Source of the DNA: Treponema sp.
GTDB taxonomy: Bacteria; Spirochaetota; Spirochaetia; Treponematales; Breznakiellaceae
Direction of reading: 5' to 3'
NCBI GenBank assembly: GCA_009787835.1
Contig: WQSN01000006.1
Span: forward strand, 23,538 to 87,537
Length of the DNA stretch: 64,000 bases
Below the pieces are notes generated by a model, which did not search any database, was not told the DNA's origin, and was given only the letters and a program-made list of their open reading frames with translations. This document shows positions 15,808 through 23,577 of this stretch, in pieces (the stretch's first letter is position 1; the number at the start of each line of letters is the position of its first letter). Made by a program: the position numbers and the translations under genes.

Positions 15808-17514
15808 ATGTTTCAAATTTTAAAAAAGTGCATCCTTCTGCTCCTGATTGCCGTTCCTGTTTTCGCTCAAAGCAATGCTGAAGAAAATGAGCCTTTCTGG
15901 CGTCAGGCTTTGGGCGGCTTTGTCCTGTCTTTGCCGGATGTTCAGGTGCAATCGGCGGTTGTCGCGCTGGACGGCGGAAATATCAGAGCGTATTCTACAG
16001 CCGGAACGCCGATGTGGAATTATTACGCACGAGGGCGCATCAGCCCTTTTGTTACGCGATCCCGGGAAGGCACTTCGTATTTTTCAAGAACAAACGGCAC
16101 ATTGATAGCTGTTAACCGCGCGGGAAGGGAATTGTGGCAGTATAATCTTGGCAGTCCCCTGTGCGCGAAAGTAATTCCCGGCTGGGACTCAAGAATTTTC
16201 GCGCCAACGGATAAAAAAATATTTTGTTTAACAGCTTCCGGCAATCTGCTGTGGACCAGAAATTTTGAATCATCTTTTTCTGTTGCCCCTAAACTGGATA
16301 AAACCGGAGGGATATTATTCGCTCTTGAAAATAATGACATTTATCATATTGATCCGTTCGGCAAGGTATCCAGAAGGGTTTTGCAAAAACCCCCCATAGC
16401 GCTTTTGTCTGTTGAGTCTCCGCATGAAACAGGCTCAGGCAGCGCTAGCCCTGAATACCGGATTATTACCGTGTATACAGACGGAACCATGGAATTAATT
16501 CAATATGAAAACATATCTGTATCCGCCCATGGCGGAACGTTATCAGCGCCAATACCCAGGCTGCCTTCAACTCCAGTAGCGGCAATCAGCAGGGGAAACA
16601 AGATTGCGGCTGTTTCAGATGACGGAACAATTACTTTTATATCACTGGAAGAAAACAGGATAATCTGGAGCGGCGACAGCCACATTAAGGAAGTAATTAA
16701 TAAAGGCAGAAAACCGGAACTTGAAGCGGAAATGCTTTTTGATGAGAGGGGAGTATATGTGTTAAGCAAAGACGGAGCCAGCGGCTTTACGCATGACGGC
16801 AGAAGGCTTTGGTTTTCTTTTTTATATAACGCCGCGGCCATACCTGCTTTTGGAAATGACGGAGTGCTTTATTCAGGAGGGCTTGACTGGATACTGTATG
16901 CTTATAAAATTGAAGACCGTATTCTGCCGGATAATTTCAGCATTTACGGCCCTGTTCCCGAAGGCGCTTACGGAACAGGCCATTTTAACCGCAGTTATAT
17001 TCCCGGCATTCCTTATTTTGAATTTGAAATAAAACCCAGGCTTGATCAAATTGAATCAGGCATAAAAGCCGGCATGGTAGGTGAAAATGAACTTGCCTGG
17101 ATATCATTTTTAATGTCTGTGGCTGACAGCAAATCGCCTATTCAGCACCGTGTCAGCGCTGTGCGGCTGCTGGGACAAATCGGCTCGCAGGAAACCATTC
17201 CATGGTTTGTATACCTGTTCCGTAAGGAAGCGGATCCGGCGGTAAAAGCCACAATTGCCGCGGCTATCGGCTCAATCGGCGTTGATCCTGACGGTGTCGC
17301 GATTGATCTATTTTTTAATAGTATTGGTCCTGTCCAAGGTATGCACGATTCCCAGGTACTTACCGCGATAGCCGCCGCTACAGGCGCACTTTGCCGTTTT
17401 TCCGGTCCTCCGTTAAGCCTGACCGGCATACGAATACTTTTAATGCTTTCAACTGATATCCGGCCGATTATGGTCAGCCGTCAGGCCAAAAGAGAGTTAG
17501 CGTCTCTCAGGTGA
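15808..17514 (+). CDS. Secreted PQQ-like beta-propeller protein with C-terminal HEAT repeats
   Basis: The 568-residue protein begins with a cleavable signal peptide (cut near VFAQS). Residues from about 30 to 370 form PQQ/WD-like propeller blades (for example RISPFVTRSREGTSYFSRTNG and FAPTDKKIFCLTASGNLLW). From residue about 445 on it has HEAT-like helical repeats (RVSAVRLLGQIGSQETIPWF, AVKATIAAAIGSIG). It is therefore likely a periplasmic scaffold. Its last 8 bases overlap the convergent vapC gene. The specific function is not known. Confidence 0.8.
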   Translation: MFQILKKCILLLLIAVPVFAQSNAEENEPFWRQALGGFVLSLPDVQVQSAVVALDGGNIRAYSTAGTPMWNYYARGRISPFVTRSREGTSYFSRTNGTLIAVNRAGRELWQYNLGSPLCAKVIPGWDSRIFAPTDKKIFCLTASGNLLWTRNFESSFSVAPKLDKTGGILFALENNDIYHIDPFGKVSRRVLQKPPIALLSVESPHETGSGSASPEYRIITVYTDGTMELIQYENISVSAHGGTLSAPIPRLPSTPVAAISRGNKIAAVSDDGTITFISLEENRIIWSGDSHIKEVINKGRKPELEAEMLFDERGVYVLSKDGASGFTHDGRRLWFSFLYNAAAIPAFGNDGVLYSGGLDWILYAYKIEDRILPDNFSIYGPVPEGAYGTGHFNRSYIPGIPYFEFEIKPRLDQIESGIKAGMVGENELAWISFLMSVADSKSPIQHRVSAVRLLGQIGSQETIPWFVYLFRKEADPAVKATIAAAIGSIGVDPDGVAIDLFFNSIGPVQGMHDSQVLTAIAAATGALCRFSGPPLSLTGIRILLMLSTDIRPIMVSRQAKRELASLR

Positions 17515-17926
17515 AATTATACATATTGAGAATGTGCTCTTTTCCCGGAAGCCTGTAAACATCAAAATCTTTATCAAGACTGATAATTTTTTTTATGCCG
17601 GTTTTTTCCGCAGTTATAACTAACGTTGCGTCGGCGAAATCCATTGGAACATCAGCGTATTTTTGCGTTAATTCCATAAGACGGGGCATATCATGCTGAT
17701 TAATATCGCTGATTATTACTCCTTTATACATTACCCACTCATAAAAATTCAGTTGAGCGTTAACATTAAAATCCAGCATGTGGGAGACTTCAGTAAAAAC
17801 CGCAAGGGTGCTTATGTAGCGGTATTCATGTTTACTGAAGAAGTCCAGTATGCCCTTGTGATGATTATCATCACTGTCAAATAAAGCAATAAAAGGGCCT
17901 GCGTCAATAAGAATTCTGTCTGTCAC
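17507..17926 (-). CDS. vapC: PIN domain ribonuclease toxin, VapC type
   Basis: PIN domain toxins cleave RNA in a Mg-dependent way. This 139-residue protein has the ordered acidic residues: the N-terminal IDAGPFIALFD (D8), a Glu in VFTEVSHML, the DFADATLV segment and the C-terminal SLDKDFDVYR. It follows the antitoxin gene with a 23-base overlap, the usual layout. The 3' end overlaps the plus-strand propeller gene by 8 bases. Confidence 0.88.
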   Translation of the reverse strand: MTDRILIDAGPFIALFDSDDNHHKGILDFFSKHEYRYISTLAVFTEVSHMLDFNVNAQLNFYEWVMYKGVIISDINQHDMPRLMELTQKYADVPMDFADATLVITAEKTGIKKIISLDKDFDVYRLPGKEHILNMYNFT

Positions 17927-18221
17927 GAAGCTTCTCTTTTAAGCGTTGTTTGTATGTCTCAGACAGATCGCCTTTACCTGAGCCATATTTACCAAAATAA
18001 GGCAGACCCATGGAATAGGAATCTATTTCATTTTCTTCACGGTCACAGTACATTTCCAGAGATTCTTTTATAATTTCGGACTTTGTTTTGTTTTTAATTT
18101 TGGACAGCGCGATTAATCTGTTCCTGGTTTCCGCCGGGAGCCTTACAGTGGTAATTTTTTCGTTCAATGCAAAATTATTACCTGCGAAATTATTACTTGA
18201 ATAAATATTGCTTGTTCTCAT
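17904..18221 (-). CDS. vapB: VapB-type antitoxin with ribbon-helix-helix domain
   Basis: The 105-residue protein contains a ribbon-helix-helix DNA-binding part at about residues 22-58 (KITTVRLPAETRNRLIALS...KTKSEIIKESLEMY), followed by a charged C-terminal tail that should wrap the toxin. The first 20 residues are Asn/Ser-rich and may be an extension; a later start is possible. An inverted repeat overlaps the start codon, which fits autorepression by the VapBC complex. Confidence 0.83.
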   Translation of the reverse strand: MRTSNIYSSNNFAGNNFALNEKITTVRLPAETRNRLIALSKIKNKTKSEIIKESLEMYCDREENEIDSYSMGLPYFGKYGSGKGDLSETYKQRLKEKLRDRQNSY

Positions 18222-18257
18222 ATTACAGAGTGTAATACATGTTTAAAAAAATGTCAA
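18221..18257 (-). promoter_or_regulatory. vapBC promoter and operator candidate
   Basis: TATTAC-N5-GTAATA (18221-18237) is a perfect 6-bp inverted repeat that touches the vapB start codon. TTGACA lies at 18257-18252 on the minus strand, 14 bases from TATTAC. The spacing is short for a normal promoter, but the operator position fits repression by a ribbon-helix-helix dimer. Confidence 0.5.
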
Positions 18258-18332
18258 GAAGAATTTTTTATTTATAGCACATTTTTCGCAAAACGTTAAA
18301 ATTACCCGGTATTTTGCGCATTTTCATTGCTA

Positions 18333-18361
18333 TTCACTATTCCAATAAAGTGTACTATAAT
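18333..18361 (+). promoter_or_regulatory. Promoter of the P83/100-like gene
   Basis: TTCACT at 18333, a 17-base spacer and TATAAT at 18356-18361 precede a leader with an AGGAG ribosome site. This unit is not leaderless and so is a useful contrast to the others. Confidence 0.7.
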
Positions 18362-18384
18362 TTAGTAATCAGGAGCATAGCCAA

Positions 18385-20043
18385 ATGAAGATATCAGGAT
18401 TTGCTTTATCAGGATACAGTTTAATATTAGCAGTAATGGTTCTTGCGGGAACTGCCGCTGCCGGTTATGCGCAGGTTAATCAGGATGAATTACAGCAGGA
18501 TCTTCCGCCGGTTGTTTTTATTAATTATGAAGGCCCTCATGTGCGAATCGATACAAGGGAACAAATACGGCAGATTGGAGTTGTTTTAGGCAATCAGATA
18601 CCCGAAATTAATTTGGGTGCTTCATCAGTTTCCGGCGGATTTACAGATCAAGAGAGGGCGCAGTATTCATCCATAATTCAAGCGGGAGCGAGAAACCGCT
18701 ACTTTGTAATTCATTGTCTAACTGGTAACAGAGACGGAAAAATAGACGCTGATATTTTTGGTCTTGGAGTTGATGTAGGTGTTGATCATATACGGAACCT
18801 GCGTACCATAATTCAGGGGTACCTGCAGGCCGCCTATAACTACAGTGAAAGGGATGCTTCCCTGCTGGCGCAGTATATCACCATTTATAATGCCGTATAT
18901 CGCGGTAATTGGGATTATTTTTCCAATCGTTACGCTCAAATGGTTTTGGATAATCTTATCAGCGACAGAACCGGTCTTTCCATCCGATACGATGAATGGC
19001 CGGGAAGAACATTAATGCTCATTCCCATCGGGTATGGCGGCTTAAGTTCAGTTGATACTTCCGTTATTACAGACAGCCTGGTTATTGAAGAACTCAGAAG
19101 AGAGGAAGATCGCGGTATACCTCTGCGGATGGAAATTGTAGAGCTTAAAGAACGTGAAGCGGAAGAGGCGGAGCAAGCTGCCCAGGCTGAGCGTGAAGCG
19201 ATTAGGCAGGAAGAAAGGGAAATCGCTGAAGAAAGAATGGAAGCCGCTCAGGAAAGACAGGAAATTCAACAGGAAAGACAGCAGGTGCAACAGGAGCAGC
19301 AAGCGGGAACAATCACGCCGGAACAGGCCAGGGAGACAGAGCAGGAGCTTGACAGAAGAGAACAGGCAGTAGAGCAAAGAGAACAGGAAATTGAAAGACG
19401 TGAAGAAGTTGTAGAACAGCGCCGCGAAGAAGCGCAGAGGCTTGAAGAGTTCGCACAGGAAAAAGCGGAAGAAGCCCAGCAGGATCGTGAAGAAATTGCC
19501 CGCGATCAGCAGGAAGGAATTATAAATCAAAATATCGCGAGAACCGAATCAGTTCCTGAAAGCGGAATTATCGGCGTAACAATTGAAAGGCAAAGCCCGA
19601 CAATTCTCGGCAGGCTCATTCTCAGTACTGCTTCGGGGAGAGAACTCAGACGCTCTGCCTCGGCTTCTATCCATGTCAGAACAATCACTTTTACCGGAGG
19701 AAGAATCATCGCAATCGCGGGTGAAAATACAGGCAGCAGCACGGTACGCCTTGTCGAAATAGACCAGAATAATCTTGAGATATTAAGACAGGGTAATGAT
19801 GATATTATGACAGGCAGCCTGATTTGGGTAAACACAGGCGATCTTTACGCTATTACGGTTAACTCTGGCGACAATAGCTGCTATCTTGGCCGCTTTGACG
19901 CAAACCTAACTTTGCAGGCAAAATCCAGCGTCAGGGTGCATCCAAACGCGTCTGTATTAGTTCAGCAGGGTTATCTTATGACCCAGCGCGATAATGGCTC
20001 AGTTTTATTACTTAATCCCGCTAATTTAACGGAAAGCCGATAA
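18385..20043 (+). CDS. P83/100 family coiled-coil protein
   Basis: The 552-residue protein has a signal peptide (cut near AGYAQV), an N-terminal globular domain (residues about 40-220), a long Glu/Gln/Arg-rich coiled coil (about 235-375, with units like QERQQVQQEQ) and a C-terminal beta-rich domain. This architecture matches the P83/100 antigen of Borrelia and its treponemal relatives, a family largely confined to spirochaetes. It is the best taxonomic marker in the window. AGGAG lies upstream of the ATG. Its cellular role is not established. Confidence 0.83.
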   Translation: MKISGFALSGYSLILAVMVLAGTAAAGYAQVNQDELQQDLPPVVFINYEGPHVRIDTREQIRQIGVVLGNQIPEINLGASSVSGGFTDQERAQYSSIIQAGARNRYFVIHCLTGNRDGKIDADIFGLGVDVGVDHIRNLRTIIQGYLQAAYNYSERDASLLAQYITIYNAVYRGNWDYFSNRYAQMVLDNLISDRTGLSIRYDEWPGRTLMLIPIGYGGLSSVDTSVITDSLVIEELRREEDRGIPLRMEIVELKEREAEEAEQAAQAEREAIRQEEREIAEERMEAAQERQEIQQERQQVQQEQQAGTITPEQARETEQELDRREQAVEQREQEIERREEVVEQRREEAQRLEEFAQEKAEEAQQDREEIARDQQEGIINQNIARTESVPESGIIGVTIERQSPTILGRLILSTASGRELRRSASASIHVRTITFTGGRIIAIAGENTGSSTVRLVEIDQNNLEILRQGNDDIMTGSLIWVNTGDLYAITVNSGDNSCYLGRFDANLTLQAKSSVRVHPNASVLVQQGYLMTQRDNGSVLLLNPANLTESR

Positions 20044-20086
20044 GCTGTCACGACATTAAATGTTTTTTTGCAGTTCAGATAAATCT

Positions 20087-20680
20087 CTATTTCCCGTAGA
20101 TATGATCAAAACCGTGTAATAGTTCTTCGGCTTTTTCCCGGCAGCTTCCGCAGACTGTGCCGATTTTGGTCGCCTGCTGTAATTGATCCCAGGAGCGGGC
20201 GCCGTTTTTAAACGCGTTTTCAATGTCCCTGTCTGTGATGCCCAGGCAATGACAGATAACATTTGTTTCTTCCTTTAATAAACCCTGCCTGCCGGTTTTT
20301 GCAAGATAATCGTCAATTGCGGCGCGCAGGGCTTTGTCACCTAACACAGAACAGTGAATTTTAAAACTTGGTAATCCTCCCAGCTTGGCGACAAGATCTT
20401 CCGGTTTTATTTTATAGGCGTCTTCAATCTTCATTCCCTTTATTGTTTCGGAAAGCATGCTGGTAGAAGCGATTGCGCTTGCGCAGCCGTATGTTTTCCA
20501 GCGGACATCGGTTATAACATCATCTTTTATTCTTAACAGCATCATCATTTCATCGCCGCACTTTATGTTTCCGGTCTGGCCTTTGGCGTCAGGTGCGAAT
20601 TCTTTTTCATCTTCCAGAAGCGCGTTCCTCGGATTTGTAAAGTGTTCTTTAACCGTATCTGAATATAGCCAATCGGACAT
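20087..20680 (-). CDS. nifU: Iron-sulfur cluster scaffold, NifU-like (IscU plus BFD-like domain)
   Basis: The protein accepts sulfur from NifS and assembles iron-sulfur clusters. The N-terminal IscU-like domain carries the three ligand cysteines in NIKCGDEM, YGCASAIAST and KIHCSVLG. A bacterioferritin-associated-ferredoxin-like domain follows, with VICHCLGIT and TVCGSCREKAEEL. The C-terminal Nfu domain of classical NifU is absent, so the protein is 197 residues rather than about 300. It is 18 bases downstream of nifS and should be in the same transcript. Confidence 0.92.
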   Translation of the reverse strand: MSDWLYSDTVKEHFTNPRNALLEDEKEFAPDAKGQTGNIKCGDEMMMLLRIKDDVITDVRWKTYGCASAIASTSMLSETIKGMKIEDAYKIKPEDLVAKLGGLPSFKIHCSVLGDKALRAAIDDYLAKTGRQGLLKEETNVICHCLGITDRDIENAFKNGARSWDQLQQATKIGTVCGSCREKAEELLHGFDHIYGK

Positions 20681-20698
20681 AATTTCCCTTATTATTTA

Positions 20699-21889
20699 TC
20701 ATGCGGACAATGTTGACATCGCCCTTAACCGCGCGATAATCGGCGGAAGCGTTTCAATTATATAATCAATATCGTATTCTGTAAGCCCCCACCCAAGGCT
20801 GAACCGGATTGAACCGTGCGCAAGCTCATGTTCAAGACCGGTTGCCAAAAGCACATGGGAAGGCTCCAGGCTTCCCGACGCACATGCCGAACCTGTGCTT
20901 GCCTCAATTCCCTGCATATCCATGGACAGGAGAATAGACTCGCCCTCTGCGCCGGGAAAGGAAATATTCAGTGTATTCGGCAGTATGTCTTTTGGGTGGC
21001 CGTTTATTTTTATGTCAGGAATATTTTTCTCAAGCCCCCGGCGCAGCCTGTCGCGAAGAGCGGTAATATAAATGCCGTATTTTTCTATATTTTCTGCGGC
21101 GGCTTCCGCAGCTTTTCCGAACCCAAATATGCCGGTATTATTGTATGTCCCTGCCCGTAAACTGTCTTCCTGATGGCCGCCGTGTATCAGCGGGAACAGC
21201 GGTGCGTCTTTTTTTTGATAAAGAGCGCCTACTCCTTTTGGACCATATATCTTGTGAGATGAAATTGTCAGGTAATCAACTCCCATCTCATTTGCATTAA
21301 GGGTTATTTTTCCGGCAGCCTGAACCGCGTCAATATGCATTAACGCGCCTGCGCTCTTTACCTGTGCGGTTATTTCCCAAATATCCTGCACTGTGCCGAT
21401 TTCATTGTTAGCTGCCATTACAGAAACAAAAAGCGTTTTATCGCTTAATGCGTCTTTCAGCGCGTCCATTTTTAATTTGCCGTATTCATCAACCGGAAGA
21501 ATTTTTACATTAAAGCCTTCTTTTTGCAAATACAGTGCTGAATTTAATACGCACGGATGCTCAATCGCTGTGGTTAATATCTCATTGCGCGCATTAACCT
21601 GTGAATTCTGAACGGGAGATTCGGCGAGACGGCGCATGGTATTAAAAACCATGTTATTGGCTTCCGACCCGCCCGAGGTAAAGATTATTGTTCCGTTTTC
21701 CGCGCCGATTAATTTACTGACTGCCTGGCGCGCCTGTTCCACCCTGGCGTGCGCCAGTCTGCCTCTTGCGTGCATGCTGGAAGCGTTCCCGAATACTTCC
21801 AAATCTTTAATCATCGCTGTTTTTACTTCAGGCGTCAGCGGAGTTGTCGCATTGTAATCAATATAAACTTTCCTTATTTTCTCGCTCAT
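20699..21889 (-). CDS. nifS: Cysteine desulfurase, NifS/IscS type
   Basis: This PLP enzyme takes sulfur from cysteine for iron-sulfur cluster assembly. The 396-residue protein has YIDYNATTPL at the start, TSGGSEANN, the PLP lysine in SSHKIYGPKG and the active Cys in STGSACASGS. It is the first gene of the nifS-nifU unit. A TAAAAT box lies nine bases upstream of the ATG, and no ribosome site is obvious, so the mRNA leader is very short. The genes are called nif by similarity; they may serve general iron-sulfur assembly. Confidence 0.94.
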   Translation of the reverse strand: MSEKIRKVYIDYNATTPLTPEVKTAMIKDLEVFGNASSMHARGRLAHARVEQARQAVSKLIGAENGTIIFTSGGSEANNMVFNTMRRLAESPVQNSQVNARNEILTTAIEHPCVLNSALYLQKEGFNVKILPVDEYGKLKMDALKDALSDKTLFVSVMAANNEIGTVQDIWEITAQVKSAGALMHIDAVQAAGKITLNANEMGVDYLTISSHKIYGPKGVGALYQKKDAPLFPLIHGGHQEDSLRAGTYNNTGIFGFGKAAEAAAENIEKYGIYITALRDRLRRGLEKNIPDIKINGHPKDILPNTLNISFPGAEGESILLSMDMQGIEASTGSACASGSLEPSHVLLATGLEHELAHGSIRFSLGWGLTEYDIDYIIETLPPIIARLRAMSTLSA

Positions 21890-21964
21890 ATTGGCTTAAT
21901 TTTAGCAGATAAAAAATAAATAATGAAGAACCCGCGGACAGCGTGATCGCATGAGAAGAATTAA

Positions 21965-22765
21965 TTATGTTTTTTCTTTTAGTTCTTTTTTTACTTCTTC
22001 CAGCCGTTTGTTTAACGCCGCTATCGTTCTTTCCAGCCTTGTTTTTTCCTTTTCCAGCATATTAAGCGGATCTTCTTCCTTTTCCTTGCCGCGCACCTGT
22101 ATCTTTACCGTATCAGGACTCTTTCCCCTGATTAGCGCTGTTTCGGCTGCTTTACGCTCATCTCCGTCACGGATACCTGCAAGGAAGCGCATATTGTCGG
22201 CGCCTACTTCCGGATCGATGTCATATTCGAACATTTTAATAGCTGTATTGGCCGCAGCTCTTGGAATGCGCAGCATCCGGTCAACATAATCTTCAAAACG
22301 AACTCCTATACTTGTGCAAAGCTCATGGGCCTTCAGCAGATGTTTACCCATCTCCTTTACAAGTGCGCCGTTGTTTTTCAGGAATTTGCCGCGTATAACT
22401 TCGGTCAATTTTAATAGTTCAGGCGAAGCGGAAAAAACATCATTATAAATTTTTTTAACTTCGGCTTTTTCCAGCAGTGCGTGGAATATCGCCCAGAATT
22501 CACAATTGTGCGCGCGCGGAGAGAGAGAGCCGCCTCTGGAACACGCGTGCAAGTGGTGGGCGTATTCGTGAATGGCCGTGTAAAGCAGCAGATTCTGCCC
22601 TGTTTCATCCGGCTGGAAATTACGGTTGTGGATTATTATTTCCCTTGACTGCGGCTTGTAAAGGCCGTTTACTTTTTTGCTTTTTTTTCCTGAAAATACA
22701 AGCGAGAACTCTATAGGCGCATCTTCGATAATTAACAGTTTTTCTTTTACTTTATCCTGATTCAT
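21965..22765 (-). CDS. Unknown protein with HExxH zinc-protease-like motif
   Basis: I do not recognise the family of this 266-residue protein. Residues 66-70 (HEYAH, in TAIHEYAHHLHACSRG) fit the metal site of a zincin, with a possible third ligand in HNCEFWAIFH about 20 residues later. The C-terminal 40 residues (KEKTRLERTIAALNKRLEEV) form a coiled coil. There is no signal peptide, so it should act in the cytoplasm. A GGAG site precedes the ATG, 8 bases after the rsmE stop, so it is co-transcribed with rsmE. Confidence 0.7.
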   Translation of the reverse strand: MNQDKVKEKLLIIEDAPIEFSLVFSGKKSKKVNGLYKPQSREIIIHNRNFQPDETGQNLLLYTAIHEYAHHLHACSRGGSLSPRAHNCEFWAIFHALLEKAEVKKIYNDVFSASPELLKLTEVIRGKFLKNNGALVKEMGKHLLKAHELCTSIGVRFEDYVDRMLRIPRAAANTAIKMFEYDIDPEVGADNMRFLAGIRDGDERKAAETALIRGKSPDTVKIQVRGKEKEEDPLNMLEKEKTRLERTIAALNKRLEEVKKELKEKT

Positions 22766-22773
22766 TTACACTC

Positions 22774-23517
22774 CTATATGTACTCTTCAATTTTTTCCAG
22801 GGCGAGCGCGGCGGCGGCTACGCAGGCTGTTTCCGTGCGCAGCGCCCGGCTTCCCATGGACAGCCGCAAAAAGCCCGCCTGCTCAAATAAATTCCGCTCT
22901 CTGTCAGACCAGCCTCTTTCGGGGCCAACTGCCAATACCGCAGGCCGGCTTGTCGGGCCAAGGTGAAAGAAAGAGCCTTCGGGGCGTATATTATCCAGCG
23001 CCAGCAGGAATGGAATGCGTTTATCGCCGGTTGTTTCCCACGGCCGATCTGACAGCCATTTATCCAATGAGTCATGAATGGTTATTGAAGGTATTAATGT
23101 ATCGCGCGCCTGAATCGCCCCTTCGATTACTGCCGTATGAGCGCCGCCATCGCTGAATAGTTTTGTGTCACGGTAGCTTTTTTCTCCAAGATCTGTCCCG
23201 GCAAAATCTATGGCGGACACTCCAATGTTGGAGAGATCCCGCAAAAGGCGGCGTATCTGGATTGGTCGCACAAAGGCGGCCAGGATTCGAATCGGCAAAC
23301 GTTTTCCGGGCGGCTCACTGACCTGCAAGGAAACAAATATTGAACCGTCGAAATTGATTTTTTCTATTTTACCTGTCCCCTTCATACCGCCGATGATTCC
23401 GGCTTCAAATGTGTCGCCGGCTTTTTTATGCAGTACTTTTATCAGGTGAATTGTTCTTTCATCGCGTCTTGAAAGATTGCGTCCCAGTTCATATTCTTCA
23501 AATAAAATAATGTTCAC
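22774..23517 (-). CDS. rsmE: 16S rRNA (uracil-1498-N3)-methyltransferase
   Basis: The 247-residue SPOUT enzyme methylates N3 of U1498 in 16S rRNA. The conserved parts are HLIKVLHKKAGD near the start, LLRDLSNIGV with the RSSEYS-like region following, and the C-terminal knot LAVGPERGWSDRERNLFEQAGF and LGSRALRTETA-like MGSRALRTETACVAA. The start is a GTG at 23517 with no ribosome site; a TATACT box lies six bases upstream, matching the leaderless pattern. Confidence 0.92.
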   Translation of the reverse strand: MNIILFEEYELGRNLSRRDERTIHLIKVLHKKAGDTFEAGIIGGMKGTGKIEKINFDGSIFVSLQVSEPPGKRLPIRILAAFVRPIQIRRLLRDLSNIGVSAIDFAGTDLGEKSYRDTKLFSDGGAHTAVIEGAIQARDTLIPSITIHDSLDKWLSDRPWETTGDKRIPFLLALDNIRPEGSFFHLGPTSRPAVLAVGPERGWSDRERNLFEQAGFLRLSMGSRALRTETACVAAAALALEKIEEYI

Positions 23518-23523
23518 AGGATC

Positions 23524-23529
23524 AGTATA
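23524..23529 (-). promoter_or_regulatory. -10 box of rsmE, predicted leaderless
   Basis: TATACT on the minus strand is followed by six bases and the GTG start. The -35 position reads TTTCAG, a weak match at a 17-base spacing. Confidence 0.5.
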
Positions 23530-23577
23530 TTAAAAAATTACGCGAACTGAAACCGGGTATGTGCGGATAAAAGGGAC

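Noticed and set aside
19048-19530. 160-residue minus-strand ORF rich in Leu and Phe
   Set aside because: It is the complement of the Glu/Gln/Arg coiled-coil region of the P83/100 gene, not a membrane protein.
23286-23296. GATTCGAATC resembling a tRNA T-loop
   Set aside because: It lies inside rsmE, and no acceptor or anticodon stems can be formed around it.
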